64,000 nt of DNA from Pseudomonas palleroniana (GCF_003031675.1 NZ_PYWX01000011.1:186001-250000); one strand, 5' to 3'. Positions 8,716-18,144 are shown, counted from the stretch's first letter. Notes: a model not told the origin generated them from the letters alone. Translations and numbers: made by a program.

Positions 8716-9795
8716 TCAGACCTTGTCTGTTGCGCCCTGGTTTTTGTTGAACCCGCCATGCTTGCGATACCAGGCCACGGTGTCGGAAAGGGTCTGCTCC
8801 AGCCCTCGAAACCTCAGGCCCAGCTCTTGTTCACTCTTGCGAGGGTTGAAGCCGGTGCGGTGCTCCTCTCTTACCAATAGGCGCACCGTCGCCATGCTCA
8901 GCAAAACCGGCTTGCCGGTCAGGCGCGCATACACTTCCTGCACCGCCGCCAACAGGTAGAGCACGGGCAGTGGCAGTTGCCGGGCAGGGGTTTTGACCTC
9001 GGCGATCCGGCCCAGGGCAGGCACCAACTGGCGCATGGTCAGGTTCCGACCGGCCGCGAGGTAGCGCTCGCCCCGTCGTCCGTTTTGCGCCGCGGCAATC
9101 AGAGCCCAGGCCACATCACGGGCATCGACCACGGAGAAGGTGCCGGGGATCAGCCCGGGCAACTTGCCGTTGACGACATCCTTGACCAATTGTCCCGAGG
9201 ACGTCGGGCCGATATCACCCGGGCCCCACATCCAGCCCGGCAGCACCATGCAGGCAAACATCTGGGGATGCGTTTCAAGAAAGGTCAAAACCACACGGTC
9301 GGCGAGGATCTTGCTGCGGTAGTAGTCGTCCGCATCGGCTTCGGCGCGCAGGCATGTCTCATCGATAGCGGAGCCTGGGGCGCCGTCGAGCACGGCAATC
9401 GATGAGGTATGCACAAACCGGCGGACCCCCGCTCGGTAAGCCTGGTCAAGCAGGTCTCGCGTACCGGCGACATTGATTTTTTCGAGCGCTTCCCAATGGC
9501 TGCCGCCCTTGTAGTTGTCGCGAAAGAACGCTGCCGTATGAAACACCGTATCGCAGCCGCGCAACGAGGGGGCGAACGCGTCGATGTCGGCCATGTCGCC
9601 AACCACTAGTTGCACCGTGGGGAGGTCGTTGAACTGCTGCTCACCTTTGGCTTTTGAGCGGACAAGCGCTTTGACGGCGTAGCCACGTGCGACCAGTTCC
9701 CGCACCAGGTTGTTTCCCAGCAAGCCGGTTGATCCCGTAACGAATACGTTGCGCATCACCGCGTGTTCTGCGTCATGGTCGAGGCCCTTGGTCAT
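8716..9795 (-). CDS. NAD-dependent epimerase / dihydroflavonol-reductase-like extended SDR
   Basis: A protein of about 359 residues of the extended short-chain dehydrogenase family. The Rossmann motif VFVTGSTGLLGNNLV stands at the N-terminus, followed by the acidic segment VGDMADIDAF, the catalytic Ser/Tyr-Lys region (HTSSIAVLDG and YYRSKILAD) and the downstream LPGWMWGPGD motif typical of dihydroflavonol-4-reductase-like enzymes. The start is uncertain: ATG codons at 9804, 9795 and 9756 are all in frame, and the fold itself begins at 9756. It is divergent from a LysR gene that may regulate it. The substrate is unknown; a reduction of a ketone or aldehyde, or a sugar epimerisation, is possible. 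Confidence 0.75.
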   Translation of the reverse strand: MTKGLDHDAEHAVMRNVFVTGSTGLLGNNLVRELVARGYAVKALVRSKAKGEQQFNDLPTVQLVVGDMADIDAFAPSLRGCDTVFHTAAFFRDNYKGGSHWEALEKINVAGTRDLLDQAYRAGVRRFVHTSSIAVLDGAPGSAIDETCLRAEADADDYYRSKILADRVVLTFLETHPQMFACMVLPGWMWGPGDIGPTSSGQLVKDVVNGKLPGLIPGTFSVVDARDVAWALIAAAQNGRRGERYLAAGRNLTMRQLVPALGRIAEVKTPARQLPLPVLYLLAAVQEVYARLTGKPVLLSMATVRLLVREEHRTGFNPRKSEQELGLRFRGLEQTLSDTVAWYRKHGGFNKNQGATDKV

Positions 9796-9910
9796 ACATT
9801 TCATTCCAATCGTTTCGAAGGGCGGTAGATATAACGCTGAGGCCACGCCTGAAAAACAGCGACTGCTGCATAATGGCTTTGCATATTTGCAGACCATGGA
9901 GATCAGGGGT

Positions 9911-10837
9911 ATGGCGGCGCAGGCAAATTGGGACGATCTTCGTCTGCTGTTGGCTGTCTCACGGCGTGGCAGTTTTCTGCAGGCGGGCCAGTTGCTGGGT
10001 ATCGCGGCGTCCACCGTGTCCCGTCGCCTGACCCAACTGGAAGCGGCCCTCGGTGAGCCACTGGTGGAGCGAGGTGTTGAAGGGTGTTGGTTGACTTCGC
10101 GTGGCCAATCCCTGGTGGAAGTCGCCCTGGCTGCGGAAGAGGGCTTGCGGCGTCAAACGGCGGTGGACCTGTCCGGGGAGCACACAGCGCTACAGGGCAG
10201 TGTCCTGGTCAGTGCCGGTGAAGGGTTTTCTGCTGGTGTGCTGGAGGCCGCACGGCGTTTTACGGCCCTGCATCCGCGCTGCTCCGTGGAGTTACAGGTC
10301 ACCGCCGAGTTTCACAAGATCGTCCGTGGCGTGGCGGATATCGCGATCCGCACCGTGCACCTGGGCGAGCCATCGCTGATCTATCGGCCCATCGGCAAGC
10401 TTGCCTACGGCGTCTTCGCGGATGCCGGCTACCTGAAGCGATCGCCACCGGTGACCCTGGAGACGGCGGTCAATATCGCCTTGCTGCCTCCGCTGGATAT
10501 GTTGCCGCAAATGCGTGCCGCAAAGGCGGCGGGCCTGGACCGTGCGCAAATCAGCGTGAACTCGTTTGCCGTGCAGCTGGAGTCGGTGCGCCAGGGGATG
10601 GGCGTGGCTGTCCTGCCGCGTATCCTGGCCAAAGACCTGAGCGAGCTGTTCCCCGAGCTAGAACTTCCCGATATGGAGGTCTATCTGGTCACCCGGCCCC
10701 AAGCGTTGAAGCAGGCGCAGATCCGATGTTTCTTCGGCATCCTGGAGCAGGTATTGCTCGAGCTTTTTCATGATTTGCCGCAGCAAAGCGGCCCACCAGG
10801 GCCGCGAACATCGACCTACCAGAGCGCGATGTCATAG
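9911..10837 (+). CDS. LysR-family transcriptional regulator
   Basis: A 308-residue LysR-type regulator. The winged helix-turn-helix covers about residues 5-65 (DDLRLLLAVSRRGSFLQAGQLLGIAASTVSRRLTQLE, read in two parts), with the substrate-binding domain after about residue 90. The ATG at 9911 has GGAG 9-12 nt upstream; an ATG at 9896 is a second option. It is divergent from the epimerase/reductase gene, the usual layout for a LysR regulator and its target. Its 3' end overlaps the convergent porin gene by 22 bp. The effector is unknown. Confidence 0.85.
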   Translation: MAAQANWDDLRLLLAVSRRGSFLQAGQLLGIAASTVSRRLTQLEAALGEPLVERGVEGCWLTSRGQSLVEVALAAEEGLRRQTAVDLSGEHTALQGSVLVSAGEGFSAGVLEAARRFTALHPRCSVELQVTAEFHKIVRGVADIAIRTVHLGEPSLIYRPIGKLAYGVFADAGYLKRSPPVTLETAVNIALLPPLDMLPQMRAAKAAGLDRAQISVNSFAVQLESVRQGMGVAVLPRILAKDLSELFPELELPDMEVYLVTRPQALKQAQIRCFFGILEQVLLELFHDLPQQSGPPGPRTSTYQSAMS

Positions 10838-12069
10838 GTGAGGTAGAGGCGGTTGCTGTCGCGGCCCCGGGAGAATTCAGAGCGATAGACGTAGTTGCGC
10901 AGGCGCACCCCCAATCCCTTGAACGTGCCGGCTTGCACCACGTAGGCCAGTTCGGTATCACGCTCCCACTCCTTGACCGTCGTCGCGGACTTGCCGTCGT
11001 CGCCGCTCAGGTAGCGTGTCGAAAAGGTCAGGCCGGGCACACCGGCAGCCGCGAAGTTGTAACCGTAGCTGAGCATCCAGGTCTTCTCGTCTTCCTCGAT
11101 GAATTTGCCGATACCGGCGTTGCTGAACGAGTACACGGTTGCGCCGCTGATGTAGGGCAACCCGGCATCCCCGCGTAGGGCCTGGTAGCCGCCGCCGAGT
11201 GTATGGCCGGCGATGGCGTAGGATAACTGGCCGCTGAGCATGTCATTGTCGATTTTGCCGGCGTAGGCAGAGCCGCTATCAACGCTATTGAAGTAGCGCA
11301 GGTCGCTGGTCAGCACGCCACCGGCCAATGGCAGGTCGTACTGGATGCCCGCGAAGTTCTGCCGGTAGAAGTTCTCGAGTTCCCCGTAGAAATAGCTCAA
11401 GCGAATGTTTTTACCCCATTTGTACTCGGCCCCGGCGTAGTTGAAATCCCCTGACTTTGCCCCGCTGTAGCCATCCGGCACGATCGGCACGCTGTTGGTG
11501 GAGTCGCGTAGTTTGAAGCGGTCCAGGTGCCCGCCGGTGACGCTCAGGTTCTCGATGTCGTTACTGCTCACTTGAGTGCCCTGGTAGGTCTGGGGCAGCA
11601 AGCGTGCATCGTTGTAGATCAGCACCGGGGTTTTGGGGAGCAAGGTGCCGTACTTGACGGTGGTTTTGGCGAACCGGGCTTTTGCGGTCGCGCCGGCGCT
11701 GGCAAATTCGCCGGCCGCCCGCCCGTCATCGTGCACCGGCATCAGCCCGGTGCCGCTGCGGCCGCGGCCTGAATCGAGCCTTACGCCATACAGCCCCAGG
11801 GCATCCACGCCGAAGCCGAGGGTGCCGGCGGTAAACCCGGACTGATAATCCAGCAGGAAGCCCTGGGCCCACTCCGTGCGTTCGCTTTTTGCGGTTCTTG
11901 CGGCGCGTGCGCTCATGCCGTGCTCGTCACGAAAGTTCTCGTTGAAATACACATTGCGCAGTTGCAGCTTGAGTTTGCTTTCATCAATAAAGCCTTCGGC
12001 ATTGGCACCGGTGAAGGGCACCAGGCCCAATGCGCAAAACAGAGCCCGACGGGTATACACAGGGTTCAT
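10816..12069 (-). CDS. OprD-family outer-membrane porin
   Basis: A 417-residue porin of the Pseudomonas OprD family of substrate-specific channels. A signal peptide covers about residues 1-23 (ending GANA), then GFIDESKLKLQLRNVYFNENF, the typical OprD opening. Barrel features include EWAQGFLLDYQSGFTAGTLGFGVDALG and a C-terminal aromatic (TYDIALW). GAGAG precedes the ATG at 12069. It is the last of four co-oriented genes with CitMHS, DctA and a PrpF-family isomerase, so it most likely passes di- or tricarboxylates, like the OpdH branch of the family. That specificity is inferred from neighbours only. Confidence 0.87.
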   Translation of the reverse strand: MNPVYTRRALFCALGLVPFTGANAEGFIDESKLKLQLRNVYFNENFRDEHGMSARAARTAKSERTEWAQGFLLDYQSGFTAGTLGFGVDALGLYGVRLDSGRGRSGTGLMPVHDDGRAAGEFASAGATAKARFAKTTVKYGTLLPKTPVLIYNDARLLPQTYQGTQVSSNDIENLSVTGGHLDRFKLRDSTNSVPIVPDGYSGAKSGDFNYAGAEYKWGKNIRLSYFYGELENFYRQNFAGIQYDLPLAGGVLTSDLRYFNSVDSGSAYAGKIDNDMLSGQLSYAIAGHTLGGGYQALRGDAGLPYISGATVYSFSNAGIGKFIEEDEKTWMLSYGYNFAAAGVPGLTFSTRYLSGDDGKSATTVKEWERDTELAYVVQAGTFKGLGVRLRNYVYRSEFSRGRDSNRLYLTYDIALW

Positions 12070-12158
12070 GGCAACTCTCTCATTGTTGTTATTGGGGGGC
12101 AGGGCAGCACGCGCCCCTTGAGCGAGGCGCGTTGGACGGCAGCAGTGGCGTTGGGGAA

Positions 12159-13463
12159 TCAGATGAACAGGCTGATGGCGCCGGTCAGCAGGGCCAGCGC
12201 GGTGACGACCAGGGAGGTCAGCACAGCCCACTTGACGGTGGCTTTCTGGAAGTCGCCGATATCGCGATCCACCATGCCCACCAGCAGCAGGGTCGAGGCC
12301 ACCAATGGGCTCATCAGGTGCACGGGTTGCCCCAGGATCGAGGCACGTGCGATTTCGACCGGGTCGATGCCATAAGCGGCGGCGGCATTGGCCAGGATCG
12401 GCACCACGCCAAAATAGTAGGCGTCATTGGACAGCACGAAGGTCAGCGGCATGCTGGTGATCGCCACCACCAGTGGGAACAGGTGGCCCCAGGACGGCGG
12501 GATCCAGTCGACCAGTGTCTGGGCCAGGGCGTCGACCATCTTGGTGCCGGAAAAGATCCCGGCAAAAATCCCGGCGGCGAATACCAGCAGCACCACCGTC
12601 ATGGCGTTGCCCGAGTGCGCCAGGATGCGTTCTTTCTGAATGTCCAATTGCGGGTAGTTGATCATCAGTGCGAGCACAAAGCCGATCAGAAACAGGATCG
12701 CAGAGTGCATCAGCCCCATCACCAGGGCCGCCATCACCGCAATCACCAAGGCCAGGTTGACGTACGCCAGCTTCGGGCGCTTGTGCGGCGTGTCCTCAAG
12801 AATCGCGTTGATATAGCAATTGCCGCCGCCGCTTTGCAGTTGCACGTTACCGATGCGCTTGCGCTCGGCTCGCCCGAGTAGAAAGGCCGTGAACACCACC
12901 CACAGGGCGCCGCCGATCATGGTCGGCAGCAGCGGCACGAAGTATTCGCCGGCATCCAGGCCCAGCGCGGCGATCGCCCGTGTTGCGGGGCCGCCCCAGG
13001 GTGTCATGCCGCTCATGATGCTCAGCGACAGCATGGAGATGGTCGCCAGGATCATCGGATTCATGCCGATGCGTTTGTACAGGGGCAGCATGGCCGCGCA
13101 GGTAATCATGTAGGTCGTGGTGCCGTCGCCGTCGAGTGCCACCAGCAACGACAGCAGGGCGGTACCCACCGCGATCTTCATCGGGTCTCCATTGACCCGT
13201 TTGAGGATCTTGCGGATCAGCGGGTCAAACAGGCCTGCATCGATCATCAGGCCGAAAAACAGGATCGCAAACAGTAGCAAGGCGGCAGATGGTGCGACCA
13301 TTTTCAGGCCATCGAGCATCATCTTGCCGGTGGTGCCGCCGAAACCGCCGATCACCGCGAAGACGATAGGTACCACGGTGAGCGCGACGATCGGCGACAA
13401 GCGCTTCGTCATGATGAGGACGGTGAATACGACCACCATGGCCAAGCCAAGGAAAGCAAGCAT
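12159..13463 (-). CDS. CitMHS-family citrate/Mg2+:H+ symporter
   Basis: A 434-residue integral membrane protein with about 11-12 hydrophobic segments, matching the CitMHS family (Bacillus CitM/CitH) that imports metal-citrate complexes. Family features include the N-terminal MLAFLGLAMVVVFTVLIMTKRLSP, the central GLMIDAGLFDP and ALDGDGTTTYMI segments, and the C-terminal ASILGQPVHLMSPLVAS. It lies 89 bp upstream of the porin gene on the same strand. With DctA and the PrpF-type isomerase it suggests import of citrate, aconitate or a related tricarboxylate. Confidence 0.87.
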   Translation of the reverse strand: MLAFLGLAMVVVFTVLIMTKRLSPIVALTVVPIVFAVIGGFGGTTGKMMLDGLKMVAPSAALLLFAILFFGLMIDAGLFDPLIRKILKRVNGDPMKIAVGTALLSLLVALDGDGTTTYMITCAAMLPLYKRIGMNPMILATISMLSLSIMSGMTPWGGPATRAIAALGLDAGEYFVPLLPTMIGGALWVVFTAFLLGRAERKRIGNVQLQSGGGNCYINAILEDTPHKRPKLAYVNLALVIAVMAALVMGLMHSAILFLIGFVLALMINYPQLDIQKERILAHSGNAMTVVLLVFAAGIFAGIFSGTKMVDALAQTLVDWIPPSWGHLFPLVVAITSMPLTFVLSNDAYYFGVVPILANAAAAYGIDPVEIARASILGQPVHLMSPLVASTLLLVGMVDRDIGDFQKATVKWAVLTSLVVTALALLTGAISLFI

Positions 13464-13591
13464 AGGACGATTCTCTTGTTGTTATCGTAATAATGGCTGA
13501 CGCCGAGGCGCACGAGCCCTGGCCCGCCGGGCGGGCAAAGGCGCCTGGCGGGAGAGGGAGTCAAGTCAGGAGGGGCGTTGCCCGGGGAGTA

Positions 13592-14893
13592 CTAAGCGCG
13601 TTTGGGGACTTTCAAGTCTTCCCAGGCTTCTACCGGTGCCGCAGAGGGTCTGGCGTCGAGCATCCGGTGCAGCGTTTCGCGATCGCAGGCATTTTCCGAC
13701 AGCGACATCACCACTGTCGCGACGGCGTTGCTGGCCAGGCTGGTCAGGGCTCGCGCTTCAGACATGAAGCGGTCGATGCCGATCAGCAACGCCAGGCCGG
13801 CCAATGGGATGTCGTGAATGACCGTCAGGGTCGAGGCCAGTGCGACGAACCCGCTGCCGGTGACGCCCGCAGCGCCCTTGGAGGACAGCAGCATGATTGC
13901 CAGCATGGTGATGATCTGCGTCAGGCTCAGGTCGATATTGCAGGCCTGGGCAATGAAGATCGCGGCCAGCGACAAGTAGATCGCAGTGCCGTCCAGGTTG
14001 AACGAGTAGCCGGTGGGCAGTACCAGGCCCACGACGCCTTTTTTGCAACCCAGCGCTTCGAGCTTCTCCAGCATGCGCGGCATGACCGGCTCGGTGGAGG
14101 AGGTGCCCAGTACCACCAGGAACTCTTCGCGGCAGTAGCGCAGCAGTTTCCACAGGCTGAAACCGTTGGCGCGGCAAATGCTGCCCAGTACCACGAACAC
14201 GAAGAAACCGCAGGCGATGTACAAGGTCATGATCAGCTTGGCCAGCGAGCCCAGCGACGTGATGCCGTACTGGCCGACGGTGAACGCCAAGGCACCGAAG
14301 GCGCCGATCGGAGCGAAACGCATCAGGTAGGCGAAGATCTTGAACACCATCTGCGAGGCGGCTTCAAGCACGTCGAGCACCGGCTTGCCACGCTCGCCCA
14401 GTGATGACAAGGCAAAGCCGGACAACACCGCAATAAACAGCACCGGTAGCACTTCACCCTTGCTGAAGGCGCCGATAAACGTCTCCGGGATGATATGCAT
14501 GAAAAATTCCACCACCCCAAGCTTGGCGGCCGACTCGGTGTATTGGGTCAAGCCTTTGGTGCTCAGCTGGCTGGGATCGATGTTCATGCCCGCGCCCGGC
14601 TGGAACACAAATACCGCCACCAGGCCGATCAGCAGGCTGATCACCGTCAAGCCCAGGAACAACAGCAGGGTCTTGCTGAGCAGGCGTCCGAGCGAGCGTT
14701 TATCGCTCATCCCGGCGATGCCCGTGACGATGGTGCAGAACACCACGGGCGCAATCATCATCTTGATCAGCTTGATGAATGCATCACCCAGCGGTTTGAG
14801 TGCAATGGCTTGCTGGGCCCAGAAATGCCCGACCACGATGCCCAGTACCACGGCGCAGAGAATCTGGAAGTAGAGCGATTTAACAACTTTCAT
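13592..14893 (-). CDS. dctA: DctA-family C4-dicarboxylate:H+ symporter
   Basis: A 433-residue transporter of the dicarboxylate/amino acid:cation symporter family, aligning along its length with E. coli DctA. Conserved segments include KSLYFQ at the start, PLGDAFIKLIKMMIAPVVFC, the LGTSSTEPVMPRM serine-rich hairpin and GYSFNLDGTAIYLSLA. I prefer the ATG at 14893 (GGTGA upstream); an ATG at 14905 would add four residues. As a second transporter beside CitMHS it may take C4 acids or the product of tricarboxylate metabolism. Pseudomonas genomes often carry several dctA paralogues, so this one need not be the main succinate transporter. Confidence 0.88.
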   Translation of the reverse strand: MKVVKSLYFQILCAVVLGIVVGHFWAQQAIALKPLGDAFIKLIKMMIAPVVFCTIVTGIAGMSDKRSLGRLLSKTLLLFLGLTVISLLIGLVAVFVFQPGAGMNIDPSQLSTKGLTQYTESAAKLGVVEFFMHIIPETFIGAFSKGEVLPVLFIAVLSGFALSSLGERGKPVLDVLEAASQMVFKIFAYLMRFAPIGAFGALAFTVGQYGITSLGSLAKLIMTLYIACGFFVFVVLGSICRANGFSLWKLLRYCREEFLVVLGTSSTEPVMPRMLEKLEALGCKKGVVGLVLPTGYSFNLDGTAIYLSLAAIFIAQACNIDLSLTQIITMLAIMLLSSKGAAGVTGSGFVALASTLTVIHDIPLAGLALLIGIDRFMSEARALTSLASNAVATVVMSLSENACDRETLHRMLDARPSAAPVEAWEDLKVPKRA

Positions 14894-14950
14894 GGCATCA
14901 CCCATTTTTTAGAATTGTGCGGATGCAAAAAATGCCAACGACCGCCGGAA

Positions 14951-16033
14951 TTATCCGGCGAGGCGCTGTGAATCTGTGGCGTAGACGTAGCCGGAAAAAA
15001 GCCTGCGCGCAGTACGAACGACGGATGCCTGGATTGTCTCACTGTTGAGCCCGGTGTAGGACAATACGACATCAATCCCGCCGCTGGGGTGCTCGATACG
15101 CACCGCTTGAGGGCGCGGCGTACTGATCCCGCCGAGCATCTGAGCAACGATGCTGCCTTCTACCACGCAGGCGGTGGCCAGGCCAATCGAGCCGGTAATG
15201 GCCAGGGCCCGGTGACAGTTGTGCGGCATGAAATAGCGAACCTGGATCGTACCGCCGGCTTTGGCAGGCGAGACCAGTACCGGCTTGGGAATCACTTTGT
15301 GGCTGACATCGCCCAGGCCCATGGCCTGGCCGGCTTGCAGTCGCAATGACTCAAGCCGCCGCAGGAAGTCTTTATCGGCGTCCAGTTCCGCCGGGCTTTC
15401 ATCACCGCGCTTGCCCAGTTGGCCAGCCTCGATCAGCACCATCGGCATCGCCATATCGATGCAGGTGACGGCAATACCGTCGATCACATCCTGCGTGTTG
15501 CCGGTGGGGAAGAGCTTGCCGGTCTTGCTGCCGGCCGCATCGAGGAACGTCAGTTGCACCGGTGCTGCGGTGCCCGGCACGCCGTCGATGGCGGTGTCGC
15601 CCTCGTAACTGACGTTGCCATCCGGTGTGTACACCTGCGAATGGATAAGGGTCCCGGTGTTCACATTGCGAATACGTACTCGGGTGCGCCCCGGCGTGCC
15701 TTTGACCAGGCCCTGTTCGATGGCGAAAGGGCCGACGGCGCACAGCATGTTGCCGCAGTTGGGCGCGCTGTCGACGCGGCGTTGCGAAACCATCACTTGA
15801 ACGAACAGGTAGTCAACGTCCGCATCGGGATGCAGTGAGGGGCTGACAATCGCGACCTTGCTGGTTTGCGGGCTGCCGCCACCAATGCCATCGATCTCCA
15901 GCTCGTGGCCGGAACCCATCAGGTTGAGCAGCAGCTCGTCACGGGCCTCAATCGCTGCCGGCAAATCCCAGGCTAGAAATACCGGGCCTTTGGAGGTGCC
16001 ACCACGCATCAGCACACAGGGAATTCTTTGCAT
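14951..16033 (-). CDS. PrpF-family isomerase (aconitate isomerase / 4-oxalomesaconate tautomerase-like)
   Basis: A 360-residue protein of the PrpF family. The family includes 2-methylaconitate cis-trans isomerase PrpF, gallate-pathway 4-oxalomesaconate tautomerase GalD and aconitate-delta-isomerase. Hallmarks are the N-terminal IPCVLMRGGTSKGPVFL, IDGIGGGSPQTSKVAIV, the catalytic-cysteine region SAPNCGNMLCAVGPFAIE, and MPHNCHRALAITGSIGLATAC. There are no gallate dioxygenase (galA), galB or galC genes nearby and no prpBCD genes. Instead the neighbours are a citrate-type and a C4-dicarboxylate transporter and an OprD porin. I therefore favour a role in isomerising aconitate or a related tricarboxylate; GalD remains possible. 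Confidence 0.75.
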   Translation of the reverse strand: MQRIPCVLMRGGTSKGPVFLAWDLPAAIEARDELLLNLMGSGHELEIDGIGGGSPQTSKVAIVSPSLHPDADVDYLFVQVMVSQRRVDSAPNCGNMLCAVGPFAIEQGLVKGTPGRTRVRIRNVNTGTLIHSQVYTPDGNVSYEGDTAIDGVPGTAAPVQLTFLDAAGSKTGKLFPTGNTQDVIDGIAVTCIDMAMPMVLIEAGQLGKRGDESPAELDADKDFLRRLESLRLQAGQAMGLGDVSHKVIPKPVLVSPAKAGGTIQVRYFMPHNCHRALAITGSIGLATACVVEGSIVAQMLGGISTPRPQAVRIEHPSGGIDVVLSYTGLNSETIQASVVRTARRLFSGYVYATDSQRLAG

Positions 16034-16199
16034 GATACTGACTCTTGTTGATCAATCGAGTTAATTGATGCTCTGCGAACAAGAGTCTCAAGCTTTAAAA
16101 AATCTATCAAATGCAAAAATTGACTAGATTGTTGCGTTTTACGAATGATAAATTTACGCTGGATTTTCTTTTCGAACCTTGCAGCGGATGAGGCATAAC

Positions 16200-17090
16200 G
16201 TGGACTATGAGCTTAACGATATTCGATCTTTCGTGAAGATCGCCGAACTTGGCAGTTTTCACGAAGCTGCCGATGCCCTGCACCTGTCCCAGCCCGCACT
16301 CAGCCGCCGGATCAAAAAGCTCGAAGAGGGCTTGGGCACCGCGTTGCTCGATCGCACCACGCGCAAGGTCAGCCTCACCAGCGTCGGCCGCGACTTCCTG
16401 CCCAAGGCACGCCGCCTGCTGGACGACTTCGACGAGTCGATTCTCAATATCCGTGAACTCGCCGAACGCCAGATCGGCCGGGTCACCCTGGCGTGCATCC
16501 CGACGGCTGCTTTCTATTTCCTGCCCTCGGTGATTCGTCTGTACAACGAACGCTACCCCAAAATCCGCATCCGCCTGCTGGACTTGAGCGCCAACGAGGG
16601 GCTTGAAGCGGTCCTGCGTGGGGAAGCTGATTTCGGTATCAACATGATGAGTGGGCAGCACCCGGACATCGAGTTCGTGCCCCTGGTCAGCGAACCGTTT
16701 GTGTTGGCCTGCCGGCGTGATCATGAGTTGGCCAAGCGCAGTGCGGTCACCTGGTCTGAATTGAGCGATTACCGTCTGATCGGCGTCGGGCGCCTGAGCG
16801 GCAACCGCATGCTGCTCGATCATGCCTTGTCTGGCTTGAGCTGGCGGCCGCAGTGGTTCTACGAAGTCCAGCATCTGTCGACCTCGCTGGGCCTGGTGGA
16901 GGCTGGGTTGGGGGTGTCGGCGATGCCGAGCCTGGCCATGCCGGCCGAGGACCATCCCACCTTGGTCAGTGTCCCGTTGATCGAGCCGGTGGTGAACCGC
17001 TCGTTGGGTCTGGTCTACCGCCGTGGGGCATCGCTGTCGCCGGCGGCGGAAAAATTCGTGTCGATATTGCTTGAGCAATGGCCGCAATAA
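16200..17090 (+). CDS. LysR-family transcriptional regulator of the tricarboxylate cluster
   Basis: A 296-residue LysR-type regulator. The DNA-binding domain is at residues 1-60 (ELNDIRSFVKIAELGSFHEAADALHLSQPALSRRIKKLEE, read in parts), followed by an effector domain of normal length. The GTG at 16200 has GAGG about 7 nt upstream; an ATG at 16188 would add four residues. It is divergent from the PrpF-type isomerase gene across an AT-rich 166-bp gap that should hold both promoters and the LysR sites. Control of the isomerase/transporter/porin unit is the natural inference. Confidence 0.85.
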   Translation: MDYELNDIRSFVKIAELGSFHEAADALHLSQPALSRRIKKLEEGLGTALLDRTTRKVSLTSVGRDFLPKARRLLDDFDESILNIRELAERQIGRVTLACIPTAAFYFLPSVIRLYNERYPKIRIRLLDLSANEGLEAVLRGEADFGINMMSGQHPDIEFVPLVSEPFVLACRRDHELAKRSAVTWSELSDYRLIGVGRLSGNRMLLDHALSGLSWRPQWFYEVQHLSTSLGLVEAGLGVSAMPSLAMPAEDHPTLVSVPLIEPVVNRSLGLVYRRGASLSPAAEKFVSILLEQWPQ

Positions 17091-17123
17091 GCCATTGACC
17101 GTCTGGTCGGCCGGCGTGGTGTT

Positions 17124-17143
17124 AATAAGAATGTTTTTTGATT
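17124..17143. promoter_or_regulatory. Candidate Fur box
   Basis: AATAAGAATGTTTTTTGATT resembles Pseudomonas Fur boxes (AATGAGAATCATTTTCATT type), with the left half close to consensus and the right half weak. It lies about 80 bp before the start of the ferric-siderophore binding-protein gene, where iron repression would be expected. Confidence 0.35.
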
Positions 17144-17221
17144 GCACCGCGCCGTTGTGGAATAGTACCCGCCGTTTTCCCCGGCCTGCCTGGGCGGGGT
17201 GTGTCAACGCCGAGGTACTTC

Positions 17222-18142
17222 ATGCGATTACTGCGCTCCATTGCGACCCTTGCCGCCTGTCTCCTGGCGTTCTCTTCAAGCATGTTATGCGCCGCTCCCA
17301 TCGATCTCAATGACGGCCAGCACGCCGTGCATCTGCCGGATGCGCCCAAGCGCGTGGTGGTACTGGAGTTTTCCTTTCTCGACAGCCTGGCGGCAGTCGA
17401 CGTCACGCCTGTCGGGGCGGCGGATGATGGCGACGCCAACCGCGTGTTGCCCAAGGTGCGCCAGGCGATCGGCCAGTGGACGTCCGTGGGCTTGCGCTCG
17501 CAGCCGAGCATCGAGGAAATCGCCAGGCTCAAGCCTGACCTGATCGTCGCCGACCTGAACCGCCACCAGGCGCTGTATAGCGACCTCTCCAGTATCGCAC
17601 CGACCTTGCTGCTGCCCTCGCGCGGTGAGGATTACCAGGGCAGCCTCAAGTCCGCCGAACTGATCGGCAAGGCGTTGGGCAAGAGCCCGCAGATGCAGGC
17701 GCGTATCGCGCAGAACCGTGAGCACCTGAAGGCGATTGCACAGCAGATCCCCGCAGGTGCCAGTGTGCTGTTCGGCGTTGCGCGCGAAGACAGTTTTTCC
17801 GTGCACGGCCCGGACTCCTATGCCGGCAGCGTATTGCAAGCCATCGGCCTGAAAGTCCCGTCGGTACGTGCCAAGGCGGCGCCGACGGAGTTTGTCAGCC
17901 TGGAGCAACTGCTGGCGCTGGATCCGGGCTGGTTGCTGGTCGGCCATTACCGCCGCCCGAGCATCGTCGACGCCTGGAGCAAGCAACCGCTGTGGCAGGT
18001 GCTTGGCGCGGTGCGCAACCAGCATGTGGCCGAAGTGGACGGTGACAGTTGGGCGCGCAATCGAGGGGTATTGGCCTCCGAGCAAATCGCCGAAGACGCC
18101 CTGGCGATTCTCAAGGGCGGCAAAGCCGTACTGAGCCAATAA
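17222..18142 (+). CDS. Ferric-siderophore ABC transporter, periplasmic binding protein (FecB-like)
   Basis: A 306-residue periplasmic binding protein of the FecB/FhuD/BtuF class (PF01497). A signal peptide covers about residues 1-24 (ending LCAA). The mature protein shows VVVLEFSFLDSLAAVDVTPVG, EEIARLKPDLIVAD and the long helix typical of the family. It is closest in style to the ferric-dicitrate binder FecB. GAGG lies before the ATG. It is followed at once by two permease genes and an ATPase gene. No TonB receptor or FecIR-type regulator adjoins it, so the matching receptor must be elsewhere. Citrate as ligand carrier is a guess. Confidence 0.85.
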   Translation: MRLLRSIATLAACLLAFSSSMLCAAPIDLNDGQHAVHLPDAPKRVVVLEFSFLDSLAAVDVTPVGAADDGDANRVLPKVRQAIGQWTSVGLRSQPSIEEIARLKPDLIVADLNRHQALYSDLSSIAPTLLLPSRGEDYQGSLKSAELIGKALGKSPQMQARIAQNREHLKAIAQQIPAGASVLFGVAREDSFSVHGPDSYAGSVLQAIGLKVPSVRAKAAPTEFVSLEQLLALDPGWLLVGHYRRPSIVDAWSKQPLWQVLGAVRNQHVAEVDGDSWARNRGVLASEQIAEDALAILKGGKAVLSQ

Positions 18143-18144
18143 CC

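Noticed and set aside
13522..13536. GCCCGCCGGGCGGGC palindrome considered as a terminator after dctA
   Set aside because: It is a short pure-GC palindrome with no usable loop or T-run; similar ones arise by chance in this GC-rich DNA.
14951..16033. Naming the isomerase galD outright
   Set aside because: The family fits, but no gallate dioxygenase, galB or galC gene adjoins and the transporters point to tricarboxylates.
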